Assembly (NCBI GenBank): GCA_037893245.1
Contig: JBAIAA010000252.1
Span: 565,068-629,067 of the forward strand
Origin: Crossaster papposus
Taxonomy: Eukaryota; Echinodermata; Asteroidea; Velatida; Solasteridae
Direction of reading: 5' to 3'
DNA: 64,000 bases
Numbering within the stretch: position 1 is the stretch's first letter; each line of letters opens with the position of its first letter. Below are positions 48,215 to 59,472 of the stretch, piece after piece. The notes under the pieces were generated by a model. The model was given only the letters and a program-made list of their open reading frames with translations. It was not told the origin of the DNA and searched no databases. The position numbers and the translations under genes were made by a program.

Positions 48215-48409
48215 ACATGTTGTTACCCGTACTTGTTTAATTTGGGCAAGTATTTTCTGCACTGGCATAAATCTGTGTAGGCAAATGGGGGGGGGGGGGG
48301 GGGGGGGGGGCGGCAGGGCAGTGAGGGGGGGTTTTTCGGCAGGAAACTATGTGACATTGGTGGCCAGGGGCGGATCGTGTATATTTTTTTTCCAAACCTT
48401 TCTGGCAGA

Positions 48410-48690
48410 TTTCATGAATTGATCACTGTACAACACTTGGGTTCTAGGTCTCCAAAGATAACAATTTGACTAGGAAAAACAAGTTGACCTACAGCAGGAT
48501 TCAAACCAGGATCTTTGATCCATAGCCCATCCCACTATCCACTACACTACGTATAGCAGCTCGACAACAGCTGTTCTTTAAAGTGATTTAATGTAACTAG
48601 TTAACTAAATAACAACAATGCTGTGACGTCATGTTTTATTTCGATGAATAAACCATAACTCCTCATCCAAACTACTGAATAATTCATGAT
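48410..48690 (-). repeat. tRNA-derived dispersed repeat, copy 2 (SINE-like)
   Basis: Parallels 32776-33085 almost base for base: TTTGACTAGGAAAAACAAG, CTACAGCAGGATTC, CTACACTACGTATAGCAGCT, AACAATGCTGTGACGTCATG, CATCCAAACTACTGAATAAT. The B-box is GGTTTGAATCC here, one change from copy 1. CRE at 48624-48631. Confidence 0.7.
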
Positions 48691-49399
48691 CTGCCAGTTA
48701 CGTTTGGAGAAATAATATTCGCAGGCAGTGTGGGTGGGGGGGGGGTGGGGGGGGGGGGGGGTGGGAGGGGGAAACTATGTGACACTGGTTTATTTGTGGC
48801 CAGGGGCGGATCGCGTACAACAAATTCTAGGAGGGTTAGGGGTAATTATCATAAAATGAACGTATCTATGTGTCGTGTCCAGGGGCGTCAATTGCTTCTC
48901 AGATGTGGGGGGGGGGGGGGTGGTGATGATACCTTGATCAGAAGTAATGCGAGCTGGAAGCGCTAAACGGCGTGGGGTTCGGGGTCCACCATTTTTTAGA
49001 TTTTTGAGTTTGGAGAAATCAGAATCTGTCCTTGGTTATTCTGGGATATAGAATCCTAATGTCGAACTACATTTTATTTGATTTGGAGTAAAACAAAAGG
49101 GGTGGGGAGGGTGTGAGAGAGAAACGATACCCCCCCCCCCCACCCCCCCCCCACCCCCCCCCCCTTTATAAAATCAGGGTCGTGTCGATAATTAGGGGAG
49201 AGGGGTGATGAAAATAAAATGTCAAAGCTTGATAAAGTCAATACACAATATAATTTTAAAAGCAAAAATTGGGTGAAGGAAAAAGGAATACTTGAACTGC
49301 CAAACTCGCAACTATAAGATTATACTTTGGTGAGCATTTGTGATGTACAAAAATGGGGACACTGAAGGCAAGTGATGCGGGCAGCGGCGGTTGTGCGTT

Positions 49400-49719
49400 A
49401 GTTTACCAACAGAGGGCGCTGTTCTCTTTTTAGTTGAATAAACCGCGCTGGCTGTGTGCCGCACTTCTCGCTCCGCGCCTTCGCCGTACGTACGTTTTGG
49501 ATCCCCGTACGTTTAGCCGGCCTTTTTCTCTCTCTTCCGTGCGAATGCTGTATTTTCTGCCGAAGGCTGCAGAAAAACATCGCCTAAAAAACCACCAATT
49601 TGACCGGAGGAGTCCGATATTCTCGCACTTGGAGTCCAACTGGACTGGATGTTGTTCCAGTAGGCTGTTGAAATCCAGCAGTTAGCTGTTTTCGGAGCAA
49701 CAGACGGTGGAAAAGTGAG
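49400..49719 (+). promoter_or_regulatory. Candidate promoter/5' UTR of an unidentified gene
   Basis: CpG-richer than its surroundings (CCGCGCTGGC, CTCCGCGCCTTCGCCG) and ends in a well-placed ATG followed by a splice donor. A CTCF-like word CCAACAGAGGGCGCT lies at 49406-49420. Confidence 0.4.
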
Positions 49720-49740
49720 ATGGATTCGAAGTTGAACACG
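49720..49740 (+). CDS. Candidate first coding exon, gene unknown
   Basis: ATG in a good context (G at -3, G at +4) opens seven codons, MDSKLNT, ending at the consensus donor ACG/GTAAGC in phase 0. The preceding 300 bases look like a promoter and 5' UTR. I could not find the next exon in the remaining 14 kb, which is repeat-rich, so it may lie beyond the window. Confidence 0.4.
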
Positions 49741-50002
49741 GTAAGCCTAGTTTTCGTTTGGTTACCGTTACTCGTTACGTGTTTAATTATTTATTGACAA
49801 GATCGTAAAGAAAAAAACACACGCTCTGTGAGGCGGGGCTTTCTCTATATATGTTCATTTCTGGCTTGCGATACCGTGGTTTTGCTTGTTCTTTTTTTTC
49901 TGATTGTAAAAACCCGATTGGCAAGATTGCTACTAAAACTTAGGTTTAGTCTGAGTAAACTAGGTCAGGACGCTTTTTTAACATTTGGACATGAACTTGA
50001 TC

Positions 50003-50309
50003 ATAAGGTCTATTGTCGATCGGTTGATTTCAACAGGTGGCGCCCTGCGCTACGCAAGAAAGGGAGCATCGCGCGCACGGCAAACCACTCGAAAATATGT
50101 CGTCATCAAAATTCCTAAATCTAAAAAGAAGACCAACTCTCATCGTATTTGAGGGCCAGAGGTGTTGCAGTAAATAATGAAAAGCACAAAGAGCTTGCCG
50201 AGAAGGCATACCGGGTCGAAAAGCTTGGTTTAGTTGCAAAACAGCTCCCTTTGTCTGCCCATCATGCTTTGCGCTATACTTTGGGATTGCGATCAGCAAT
50301 AGACCTTAT
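50003..50309 (+). mobile_element. MITE, first of a tandem pair
   Basis: 307 bp with ends ATAAGGTCTATTGTCGATCG and, inverted, CGATCAGCAATAGACCTTAT. The interior includes CCCTGCGCTACGCAAGAAAG and TCTAAAAAGAAGACCAACTC. No meaningful ORF. The second copy follows 41 bp later in the same orientation. Confidence 0.8.
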
Positions 50310-50350
50310 GTCCAAATGTTAAAAATCGATATTTGGGTCCTAGTTACTCC

Positions 50351-50644
50351 ATAAGGTCTATTGTCGATCGGTTGATTTCAACAGGTGACGCCCTGCGCTA
50401 CGCAAGAAAGGGAGCATCGCGCGCACGGCGAACCACTCAAAAATATGTCGTCACAAAATTCCTAAATCTAAAAAGAAGACCAACTCTCGTCGTATTTGAG
50501 GGCCAGAGGTGTTGTAGTAAATAATGAAAATAACAAAGAGCTTGCTGAGAAGGCATAGCGGGCCGAAAAGCTTGGTTTAGTGCAAAACTGCTCCCTTTTC
50601 TACCCATCATGCTTTGCGGGATCGCGATCAACAATAGACCTTAT
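50351..50644 (+). mobile_element. MITE, second of a tandem pair
   Basis: 294 bp, the same ends (ATAAGGTCTATTGTCGATCG / CGATCAACAATAGACCTTAT) and interior as 50003-50309, with scattered substitutions and a few short deletions, including one of about 10 bp near the right end. The arrangement suggests two insertions or a local duplication. Confidence 0.8.
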
Positions 50645-50790
50645 AGAGCAAGGAACAGACCGGACTACTAAAAAGTACTCTAGTGCCGGGCCCTAGCCTA
50701 GGCTAGCAGTTGAACTTCTATTTTTCGAATTTTGAATTTAGCTTGTCGTAGTACTACCCAAGACAAACAAACAATATTCAAAGTCTTTTA

Positions 50791-51522
50791 CTTGCAGCCA
50801 GGGTTCGTTTTACAAACAAAAAGTTGCATGCACTGGTGCATGTAGACCAAAAAATCTACATGCACCAGCAAAAAGTTACATGCACCATTAATTTTGCAAA
50901 TATTCCACCGATAGAGGGCGTATTCTGGAAGCCGCGAATCTGTTCTGAGCCGATATGTGTGGTGGTTATCTGGAAGTTTCCCAACAGCGCCCTCTATTGT
51001 TTGATAGTCGTTAGGCGCAGGGGCGCTAAATCGCGATAGTTGCGTGATAATGAACAACAACGTCTTGCACCAAGACTACAGCGAGTGCTGAGCAAATATT
51101 GCCTAGAGGGGTAGCCACAATTGAGTCAATTACAATAACCCCTGTATGACGTCACTCCCGTAAACAACGTGTACGTACGTACGAATATGGAGGGCTTTCC
51201 AGATTACAAAAATAGCACTAGCGCTAGAACATGACGCGACGCGACGGCGTGCGCAAGTTTACTGATTCTGAATCTGCTGCAAGGAATAAATTATGGATTT
51301 ATGAAATAAATAACACGTTCGTACATTATCTGGTAAAGTATTCAACCAACTTTATTCGTATTCTCACTGGGGCTGATAAATATATGTCTGAAATGAGTAC
51401 TTTGGTGGTCAAAAAGCTACATGCACGGTGTGCACGTGGGGCAGAAAAGTTACGTGCACAAAAAAAAATCTACATGCACTGGTGCATGCGTGCACCCGGG
51501 TAAATCGAACCCTGCTTGCAGC
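50791..51522 (+). mobile_element. Non-autonomous hAT-type transposon with 8-bp target duplication
   Basis: Element 50799-51514 (716 bp) begins CAGGGTTCGTTTTAC and ends GTAAATCGAACCCTG. It is flanked by a perfect 8-bp direct repeat CTTGCAGC (50791-50798 and 51515-51522). CAGGG ends plus 8-bp duplications are hAT hallmarks. Subterminal TACATGCAC / GTGCATGTA words repeat at both ends (50824-50885 and 51416-51488), as expected of transposase-binding repeats. No hAT transposase is encoded. Inside are two inverted CTCF-like words (50911-50920, 50985-50997), a CRE (51147-51154) and a 90-codon frame at 51231-51503, of which the first 50 or so codons are outside the subterminal repeats. Confidence 0.9.
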
Positions 51523-51611
51523 TCAACGGCCGTTGCTAACCCCTGCAACCCGGCCGCTTGTTTGTTTTAAACATTGCAGAGCGCTCTCACATATGAACGG
51601 CATGCACCATT

Positions 51612-52140
51612 GTGGCTGTGTGCTGAGAAGACACCAATCGCTCTCGGGCGGAGTTAGCGCACAATGCTTGCAATCGTGAGGAGTATGACAAGGCAAAATA
51701 ATAACTATAATAATCTCCTAAAAATGGTTACACCACCACTCGGATTCCAACATTCACCTTGAAATGAAACCTTACGCCGCTAGATGTGGGCAAGATAAAC
51801 CGTGTTTGTTTTAGGGGGCATTTGAATTACACAGCTTCATCATTCTATACCATGTTACAACTAAAATATATGTGCTGGAGATTATATTGAGATATACGTA
51901 CGGTTTTGCAAGAAGCCAATAAATTGTAGAGGCATCTGTCGCGCCCCCGCGGATCTGCATCTACATGTAGGAAGGCATTATAATTTACCATTTCACTTCA
52001 CTTATTGACCAAGATGATTATTATTGTTTTGTTATGATTATTATAATTATTATTATTTTGCATTGCCATACTCCTCATGATTGCAAGCATTGTGCGCTAA
52101 CTCCGCCCAAGAGCGATTGGTGTCTCCTCAGCACGCAACC
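51612..52140. mobile_element. Foldback: inverted arms of about 100 bp
   Basis: Left arm 51612-51715 and right arm 52036-52140 are reverse complements with about 95% identity by eye (ACACCAATCGCTCTYGGGCG, GAGTTAGCGCACAATGCTTG, CAATCRTGAGGAGTATG). A 320-bp unrelated middle separates them. The AT-rich inner ends (AATAATAATTATAATAATC) also pair. Weaker pairing may continue outwards. Confidence 0.8.
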
Positions 52141-52222
52141 ACAGTATAGCTTGTGCCATGACATAAAACAGTCGCTGCGCCTCGCGCTTGTTGTTTTCCA
52201 CCGGTCGATACACTTTGACTTG

Positions 52223-52230
52223 TGACGTCA
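52223..52230 (+). promoter_or_regulatory. CRE site
   Basis: Perfect TGACGTCA, 15 bases before the candidate start codon at 52245. Confidence 0.5.
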
Positions 52231-52244
52231 CAGACATCCACGAT

Positions 52245-52353
52245 ATGATGCGCGCAGCTCGGTCACAATCTCTTCTGGTTCTGAATAGCAACTGTGCAGT
52301 AGTCGCTCGAATACTGAGGTGGAATATCCTGGATTTGCAAGCAAAGATTGATC
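52245..52353 (+). CDS. Candidate first coding exon, gene unknown
   Basis: Two adjacent ATG codons open 36 codons (MMRAARSQSLLVLNS ... LDLQAKID) ending at the strong donor C/GTGAGT in phase 1. A CRE lies just upstream. The peptide has a basic/hydrophobic start that could be a targeting sequence, but I do not recognise it and no continuing exon was found. A - strand frame across the same bases is a competing reading. Confidence 0.3.
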
Positions 52354-53423
52354 GTGAGTAATCCCGAAGCTTATTACGATAATCTTGGACACACATGGAA
52401 GGCTATTTTAGGTGATTTTGAGGTATTTTGTTAAGTATTTTTGTGGATTTGTGCGACATTTTAAACCACATACAGACATTTAGACGAATGCATGCAGTAT
52501 AGTTTCCTCGGACTCTAGTAGCGCCAGATAATGTCCAAATGTTAAAAAGCGATAACTAGAGTCCAGTAACTCGAACTAAGCTACCGGTAAATCCAAAATT
52601 CGAAAAAGAGGAGTTCTAGGGCCCCAGTTCGCGGGCCTACAGATTATAAGATTGCTTGTACCCGGACCCCCGCATTTAACTCTATCAATAGGATTTATAT
52701 TAGATTTTTGGAGGTCATGGTTTCTGTTAAATAGAATAATGCCATGTACACAGTAAAAAAAACAAATATTTTTCTACATTTTTATTTTTAACATAACCAT
52801 AAATGCGACAAATATGCAGCGTCTTTAGAAATCTTCTCGCTTGCTCCACAAATTGGATTGAGCAAGTAAGATTTGTGTGTGGCACTGTTGGATTGTGGCT
52901 GAAGCTTTGGTACGGTACATATGTACGTATTTCTGCAGTCTGTTATGAATATGATACTTAATGTTTTATTGTAATCTCTTCAGCAGACAACCCCTAGACA
53001 TGATATGGGTCCCGGGTGTACTTCAACAAAAGGGTACAAATTACTGAATTATGACAGTTATACCCTGGCTTTGACCTTAAGAACTTGAAAATTTGGTATT
53101 CAGCTTAGCCTCCTGGGAAACTCTAAATGTGTAAGCAGGTACATGTATGACGTGTAGCTTGTTGCACATTGATCGGTTATTCTGGTGTTCACTTTCAGTA
53201 CACCTGTCAATTGGGTTCATGTCAAGACTGTTTTGCAATCACCTGCTAAAACTTCTTCACATTGTCTTCTCAATTATCCATCCTGTAATTGGCGTTATAA
53301 CTCTGTTGGGCCCTGATAATTTGATTTTAAGATTTAATTTTGCTTCAAATATACCGGTACTACAAATAGTTTATGGCTCCAACATAGACACTAGTTTTGG
53401 GACCAGCCAACCTACCGGTAGGG

Positions 53424-53495
53424 CTGGATAGCTGAGTTGGTACAGCATCAGCAATCTGGTGGATGCATGAATAATCCCTGAGCTCCAGTTTATTT
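53424..53495 (+). pseudogene. tRNA-like fragment
   Basis: GGCTGGATAGCTGAGTTGGT followed by ACAGCATC is a good acceptor-D-arm sequence with an A-box. The 3' half (AATCCCTGAGCTCCAG) is degenerate and lacks a clear TTC loop. Confidence 0.35.
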
Positions 53496-53768
53496 CTTTG
53501 GTTGATTTTGAACAATAAAAATTACATTGTCAGTGTTTACACTCCAAGCTTTCAACATTAACCCTAACTCCCTAGAGCCATTTTAGGCCATATCACCTGC
53601 AAAAAAAAAGAAACAGGCAAATTATGTACTTGTACAGGAATAAAGTTCAGTGTACTTTTGTAACCACTTGCATGTTTGTAAATAAAACTTGAAGCTTTAA
53701 AACACAGTAAGTGGTTTTGTGGTGTCTGATTGCCTGAAGGTCATAGTATTTGAATGGCTTGATTCTGC

Positions 53769-54134
53769 TTAAAGGTACCGGTACATGTAGGATACACCAT
53801 TTGCAGAAATATCTGACTTATTTGAAAGTAAATAATGATTTTAGGCATCCAGCAAAATGATTGCGCTAGATATCCTTGAATTATTCTTAAAAATTTAATT
53901 TTATAAAGAAAAATTTGCGATCGCCAGACGGCGATCAATAAAAAACCTAAATGACATAAGAATAACTGCTCGACGGCAGTTGAAAACAAACGCTGTCTTT
54001 GGTGCTTTTCTCGGCATCCACGATTGTAAAACTTCGGACAGTTCAGTTAACCGATATTTACTTTAAAATACAACCCCCAAATCCACCCATTCATGATAAT
54101 TCAAGCAATTACCAAAGGTGTATCCTACCTTTAA
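53769..54134 (+). mobile_element. TTAA-site element, full length (copy F)
   Basis: Element 53773-54130 with TTAA on both sides (53769-53772 and 54131-54134). The left terminus reads AGGTA, then an extra CCGGTACATGTA, then GGATACACCATTTGCAG: the normal terminus AGGTAGGATACACC split by a 12-base insertion (the split is ambiguous at the GTA). Interior as in copies C and G. Confidence 0.85.
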
Positions 54135-54861
54135 GTTGGTTGTGGTGTGGTGGGAGTAAATAGTTAATAGCAATTTGAATGAATTTGTTGTAGATTAAAT
54201 AAAATTGGCAAAGTGGTATGAAGGCTATTGCTGTTTTATCCATTTGTATAATATCCCAAATTCCTTGCTATTTTTAGTACTTGTTCATGGTGTAAATTCA
54301 CAAAAGTCAAACACATTTTAACTCCATCACATTTTGCAGCTAATGTGAAGTATGAATAGTTATTATTCTTGATTGTAATCTGATAGTTTTGATAATTGAA
54401 CTACACTGTATTTAATTAAAAGCCGTGAAATATTAAATTCGTCTCTCTTGAACCGGTACATGATATTTAAAAAAACAAAACCTCTCAAATGTTTTGGTTT
54501 TTCTGTGCATTTGATTAAAATACTCAATGTATGGAGGTACTTGTAGCTGTTAAGTACCCTACAACTATTCATGTTTTTCTTTCTACATTAAATATTCAGA
54601 TATCTCAGTTCAACATGGATCAGAGCAAAAGGAGACACATCTCATTATGTACACTAATGTACTGGTACATGTACATGTGTTCAGTAGATTGTTGTTGGAG
54701 AAAAGACAACTGTTGTATGATAGTTATCTTGGTGTGTGTATGTGTGGGCAGCCTGTTTGTAGGCAGCCATGCATATAAGGCCAAGGACACATTAATAATG
54801 CAGGCCTATTGCTAGAAATTTACAGAGAAAAGAGGGGGATTTACAGTAGGAAAATGCTGAG

Positions 54862-54905
54862 ATGAGATCAGATATACCGCTAAGCCACTCCGACTCATTT
54901 AGACC
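54862..54905 (-). pseudogene. Half tRNA-like sequence
   Basis: The - strand reads GAGTCGGAGTGGCTTAGCGG then TATATCTGATCTCATC, like a Ser/Leu-type tRNA 5' half with an A-box. No T arm is found. Confidence 0.3.
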
Positions 54906-57298
54906 ACTTGAAACATCAGCTGGAATTTTCTTGTTGTTTTATAAGGCGGTTTAAATTTTCCCATGTTTAAACAAATTATTTGGGAATGATAATGACATTT
55001 AACCATTTACTTTGCCCCTTCAATGTTGTCCCTTCAATGTTACTATATTATTACATGTAACTGAAGGCATTACTAGCACTAGGAGGGCTACATGCCTTTG
55101 ATAATAACACATCTCAGCATGCATAACACCTGCTGCTATGGATTCCAGTAAGGTGAATTCCAAGGCCACGTAGCCTATTCTGGTGTAATCAGGTTTGCAT
55201 AAATGGTGCATATAGTCAGTCTGGGTCTCATTATTTACTAAGTGCTAAAATATAAATTGAAATTTTTGTTATGTTAAAGCATTTTTTTTAAAGGAATTTT
55301 CGATATAAGGTTTGGAATTTTGAGATGGATTTAAAATCCAATTTTAACACAATGTCAGTTGGAGATTTTTGCAGAATTGAGGGTGCATCTTAGTAAAAAG
55401 GCCCAGGGAGGTAGGTTTGAAATGCTGCAAATAACAGTTGCCAATGCTAAGAATAATGCACTGCATGGTACATTGTACAGCACTCGTACAGTAATTCATT
55501 CTTTGATAACAGGCAAGGTGCAAACTCTGCATAATATCCTGATTCCAATCATGTATTGTGTATAATCATGATGCATGCAATCTATTTTTTGTTGGTCTAG
55601 TCTCCATGCTGCTGATTCAATAAATAATATGCATGCATAGTACATGGACATGTACTGAACTGCTCAAATATATAAATCAAATGGGTGTTATTAGGAATAG
55701 GATATGTTCAACAAATAATGCCGAGTTCATAAATTGTATTTGACTGAATTTAACCCAAAGCCGTAAATCATAGTACAGCAAAATGCTTGCATTTTCATCA
55801 TGAGCATACTGGAAAATTGCTTTAGGATGGTCATGTTTTCTGGGCCTGAACATACCGGTACATTAGTATACAGTCGGGTTTTACATTACGACCGAGGATC
55901 CCCTATTGTGTTTCCCTTTGTTCCTGTACTGTAACCATCCGTATGTAGTACTACCGGTACATAATTTTAAGCTGTCACATAATATTAAGCTGATTTCAAG
56001 TGATACCGGTATTACTGTACAAATGAGATAAGAATTTACGTGTGTGTCAGTTCATTGGGTCCGAAAGTGTGACATTTGTAGCTGTTTCGGGTTGTCGAAA
56101 CATCTCTTGTTTTTATGTTACATGTACTTGGTTCAAACTCCGCGCGAATGTGAATTTGTGACGTTGGGGCACGTTTTTTAACTCTGAAGAATTTCCTGGC
56201 AAATGTTTAGTAATATGCTTTGCATTTGCATGATATGAGCTGGCCTTTGCACTTGACATGTGTCATGGAAATTAAATTCAAACTTTGTATTTGTTTTGTA
56301 ATATGAGATATCGGTACATGTATAACAACCGGTATAAATCATCAAAAAATGTGTCCTGAATAAAACAAAATCCTTTTTCAGATGTACATGTACATGTACC
56401 GGTACATTGTAACAGTGCCACAAAAAACAGGGCCTCTAATTTATGAACTGACCTGTACAATGTACATTCTGCATTATTTGTAATGTACATTCCATACATG
56501 TAGTATTATTGATTTGGCAACTTGCCAAGCCTGTTTCAACCATACACACCCACATTTGCATAATACCAATACATGCTCGGGCATTACAATATTATTATTC
56601 ATAACTGAATCCAAGCATGGCCTTGATAACGTCAGTCTAGTCGCCATTCATAAAAATAAAAACACAGCATTGGCAAACAGAATTTATACTTTTCATAGTA
56701 TTACAAAAAGTCAAGCACCCATCTGATCCTCTATGCATAGGTAACCTGTACCCAAATGCAATGAAGGTGTTAGAATTACCACTATTGTTAAGGTTGGGGG
56801 AAGGAGGGGGGGGGGGAGGGGTGATTGTATAATTAAGCTCTATTGCAGGTTGTTGGATCTCACACATTTCTAGCAGATATTGTGAAATCCAATTAGTTTG
56901 AGAGACGAGTCTTGCAGACACTTGTACTACATGTAAGTCAGAATGGAAGATAATAATAATATAAATTTCTGAAATAGCGCAAAACATGAGAATGTATCAA
57001 ATTTGTACATAGTGGAAAATAAAGGATTTTAGAGGATTTAGGATAGATCTATTAGCCAAATGGGCCTGTACATGTATGTGGCTAGGGTTAATCTGTCACT
57101 GGTACATGTATTAATTTGTATGTGTAGGGCTTAGTAATTTAATTGACTGAGTGGCCATAGTGCTGGATGCACACAGACAGTAAAGGGTTAATAAAATACA
57201 ACTTGATACTGTACATAAAAATATACATGTATAGCATGGTCAATAAAATACCGGTAGGATGCAGTAGTTCATGGATCTATAATAGAAGATGGCCTTTA

Positions 57299-57642
57299 CA
57301 GGTACAGGATACCATTTGCAAATATCAAAACATTTTACTACAGAATTATTAAGAAATATTCTACTTATTTGAAAGTAAATAATGATTCTAGGCATCCAGC
57401 AAAATTATTGCTCTAAATATCCTGTAATTGTTCCAAACAATTGAAAAAAAAAAAAAAGAACAACAAGAACAGCTGTCCGACACCAGTTGAAAACGAACGT
57501 CGTTTGTCTTGTTTTTTCCCTTCGGCATTTATGATTGTAAAACTTCGCATAGGTTAGTTAAACGATATTTGCTATCGAATACAACCCCCCAAACCCATTC
57601 CTGATAATTCAAGCAATTACCAATGGTTTATCTTGCCTTTAA
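57299..57642 (+). mobile_element. TTAA-site element (copy G)
   Basis: The left terminus is ACAGGTACAGGATACCATTT, the right CCAATGGTTTATCTTGCC followed by TTTAA. Internal blocks ATTTGAAAGTAAATAATGAT, CCAGTTGAAAACGAACGTCG and CCTGATAATTCAAGCAATTA match copies C and F. The left TTAA is changed to TTAC. Confidence 0.8.
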
Positions 57643-59472
57643 ACAACTGACAAATGGTCTACTATACCTATTTAAAATCAATTGAACAGAATGCCAATAG
57701 ACACTGCCAATGGTCAGAACAAATGAATAACTTCCAGAACATGTTCTGCTTTTGGCAGAGCACAGACCCAAGTTGGGGTGCTGTGTTTTTAGCACGGCCT
57801 TGGGATTTGTGTCAAGAGTGTGCTCCATATTATTTCCAATTTGGGAAAACATAATTCAATTTATTGCCAATAAAGGCTAGACGAAGCTCTGGAATATCCA
57901 AATCGAAAAAGCCTAATGGACCATACTATGTTCAGCCGGCATGCGCAGCCATATCAAGCCTTAGTATCGTATAAAATTGTATCTGGAATATTCATAAAAG
58001 TGTTGGACTGCTTCTTAATTTAATAGTTTCTACAAATGCCACCGGTATGTACACTTGTACAGTCCTTGAACATCACAAGCTTGTGAAAACAGCTATCAAA
58101 ATACATAATATGGGCATTTCCATGCAAATGGCATGATGCTTCAAGTGAAAATGTACACAAGTTTATTGTTTTGCACAAATGTTTGTTACAGGTCAATTAC
58201 TACTGTGACGACATTTACAAATGAAAACAACCAAAGTCCTTTTCATTGTAAAAGTATGAATATTAAGCAGGGTAACAACATGACACCAACAAGACAAACA
58301 ATCCCACTCCAAATGAAAGATCTCTCTACATGTGTATGTCCCCTTTGATTTAACACATTTGTTGTAGTTTTGAAAATTTTGTAACATTTCAACCTTTCAC
58401 ATTTTTGTAAAGTTGCCCACAATTATTTCTTAAAAAATGCACTGTGAAAATTTAGTGTACACTTTAGGGCCTACACATATTGACGAAATTGCCACATGGC
58501 CTCAAATTGTCTATCGGACAGTATCAGGCCTGGAATTAGGAATTTAAATGTCAGACCTGATAAATACACTCTTGTACCATAGAGCTGTTTTAGCTCCATG
58601 CTTGGGCCAACCTTCATGGATTTTCTACACGTATACTAGTACATGTACAGCCGCCTCGTCTACTTTCCAAACAAATGTAGAAAATTTCTAGAATTTCATC
58701 TTTCAAAACTGTGCACACATTATCTAACCACAATGAATTTACATTTTGCCCTCAAGGATTTGTATAGTCTACTGTAGCTCCCATAGATGGTATCTGGTAG
58801 ATTAAAAAAAGAATGCTACCAGTATGTATGTACTGTAGGCTGGCGGGTCGCCAAATGTTGGCCCAGACGAAATGAAATATTGCTTTTATGCTGATTAGTA
58901 TTATTCATGTCAACCCATTTATATTTCTGTGCTGAAATCAATTGAGGCGTAAGGTGTAGACTGGCCTTCGGTGTAATATGGGAGTGCTGCATTCATACAT
59001 TATGTACATTATACAATACATTGTACACTACATTGTGTATACACATTGTATACATTGTATGTGCAGTACTACTACAATGTGTACTGGTATGTGTACAAAA
59101 ATGTATGGCAAACAAGTTGTGCATTGTACATGTTTGATATGGATTTTCTAAATGACCAAAAAAACACACAAAAAAACCCCAGCACCACACTTTAAAAAAC
59201 ACAAATTTACAACATACATCATGTAGGTCTAGCGTGGCGGGGAGCGTAACATTATCCGAAGTAATAATAATGTCCAGGGTATGTACATCATGTACATGTA
59301 CTGGTACGTTGTAAATGTGATTAGCCTGGTTTTCACAGACAGAAGGGTACAGTTCAATTGTAATGCAGTGACATACTACTGGTAGTGGTATACATACACG
59401 TGACACCATGTACTTGAACATGTACAGTGTTTATTTGACAAACCTGGGATATGACTTCAAACAGTACAATTA

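Larger units (their letters stand above)
47741..49399. other. MRPS24 3' flank and intergenic DNA rich in G tracts
   Basis: No gene seen. It contains G tracts at 47940-47957, 48286-48310, 48734-48760 and 48906-48920, C tracts at 49131-49164, and the second tRNA-derived repeat copy (48410-48690). The words GAAACTATGTGACA and CAGGGGCGGATCG each occur twice (48344/48770 and 48364/48801), so the G-tract units lie in a partly duplicated segment. Confidence 0.5.

Noticed and set aside
52097..52396. 99-codon - strand frame
   Set aside because: It overlaps the foldback arm and shows no recognisable domain; the + strand reading with CRE, ATG and a consensus donor is better, although also unproven.
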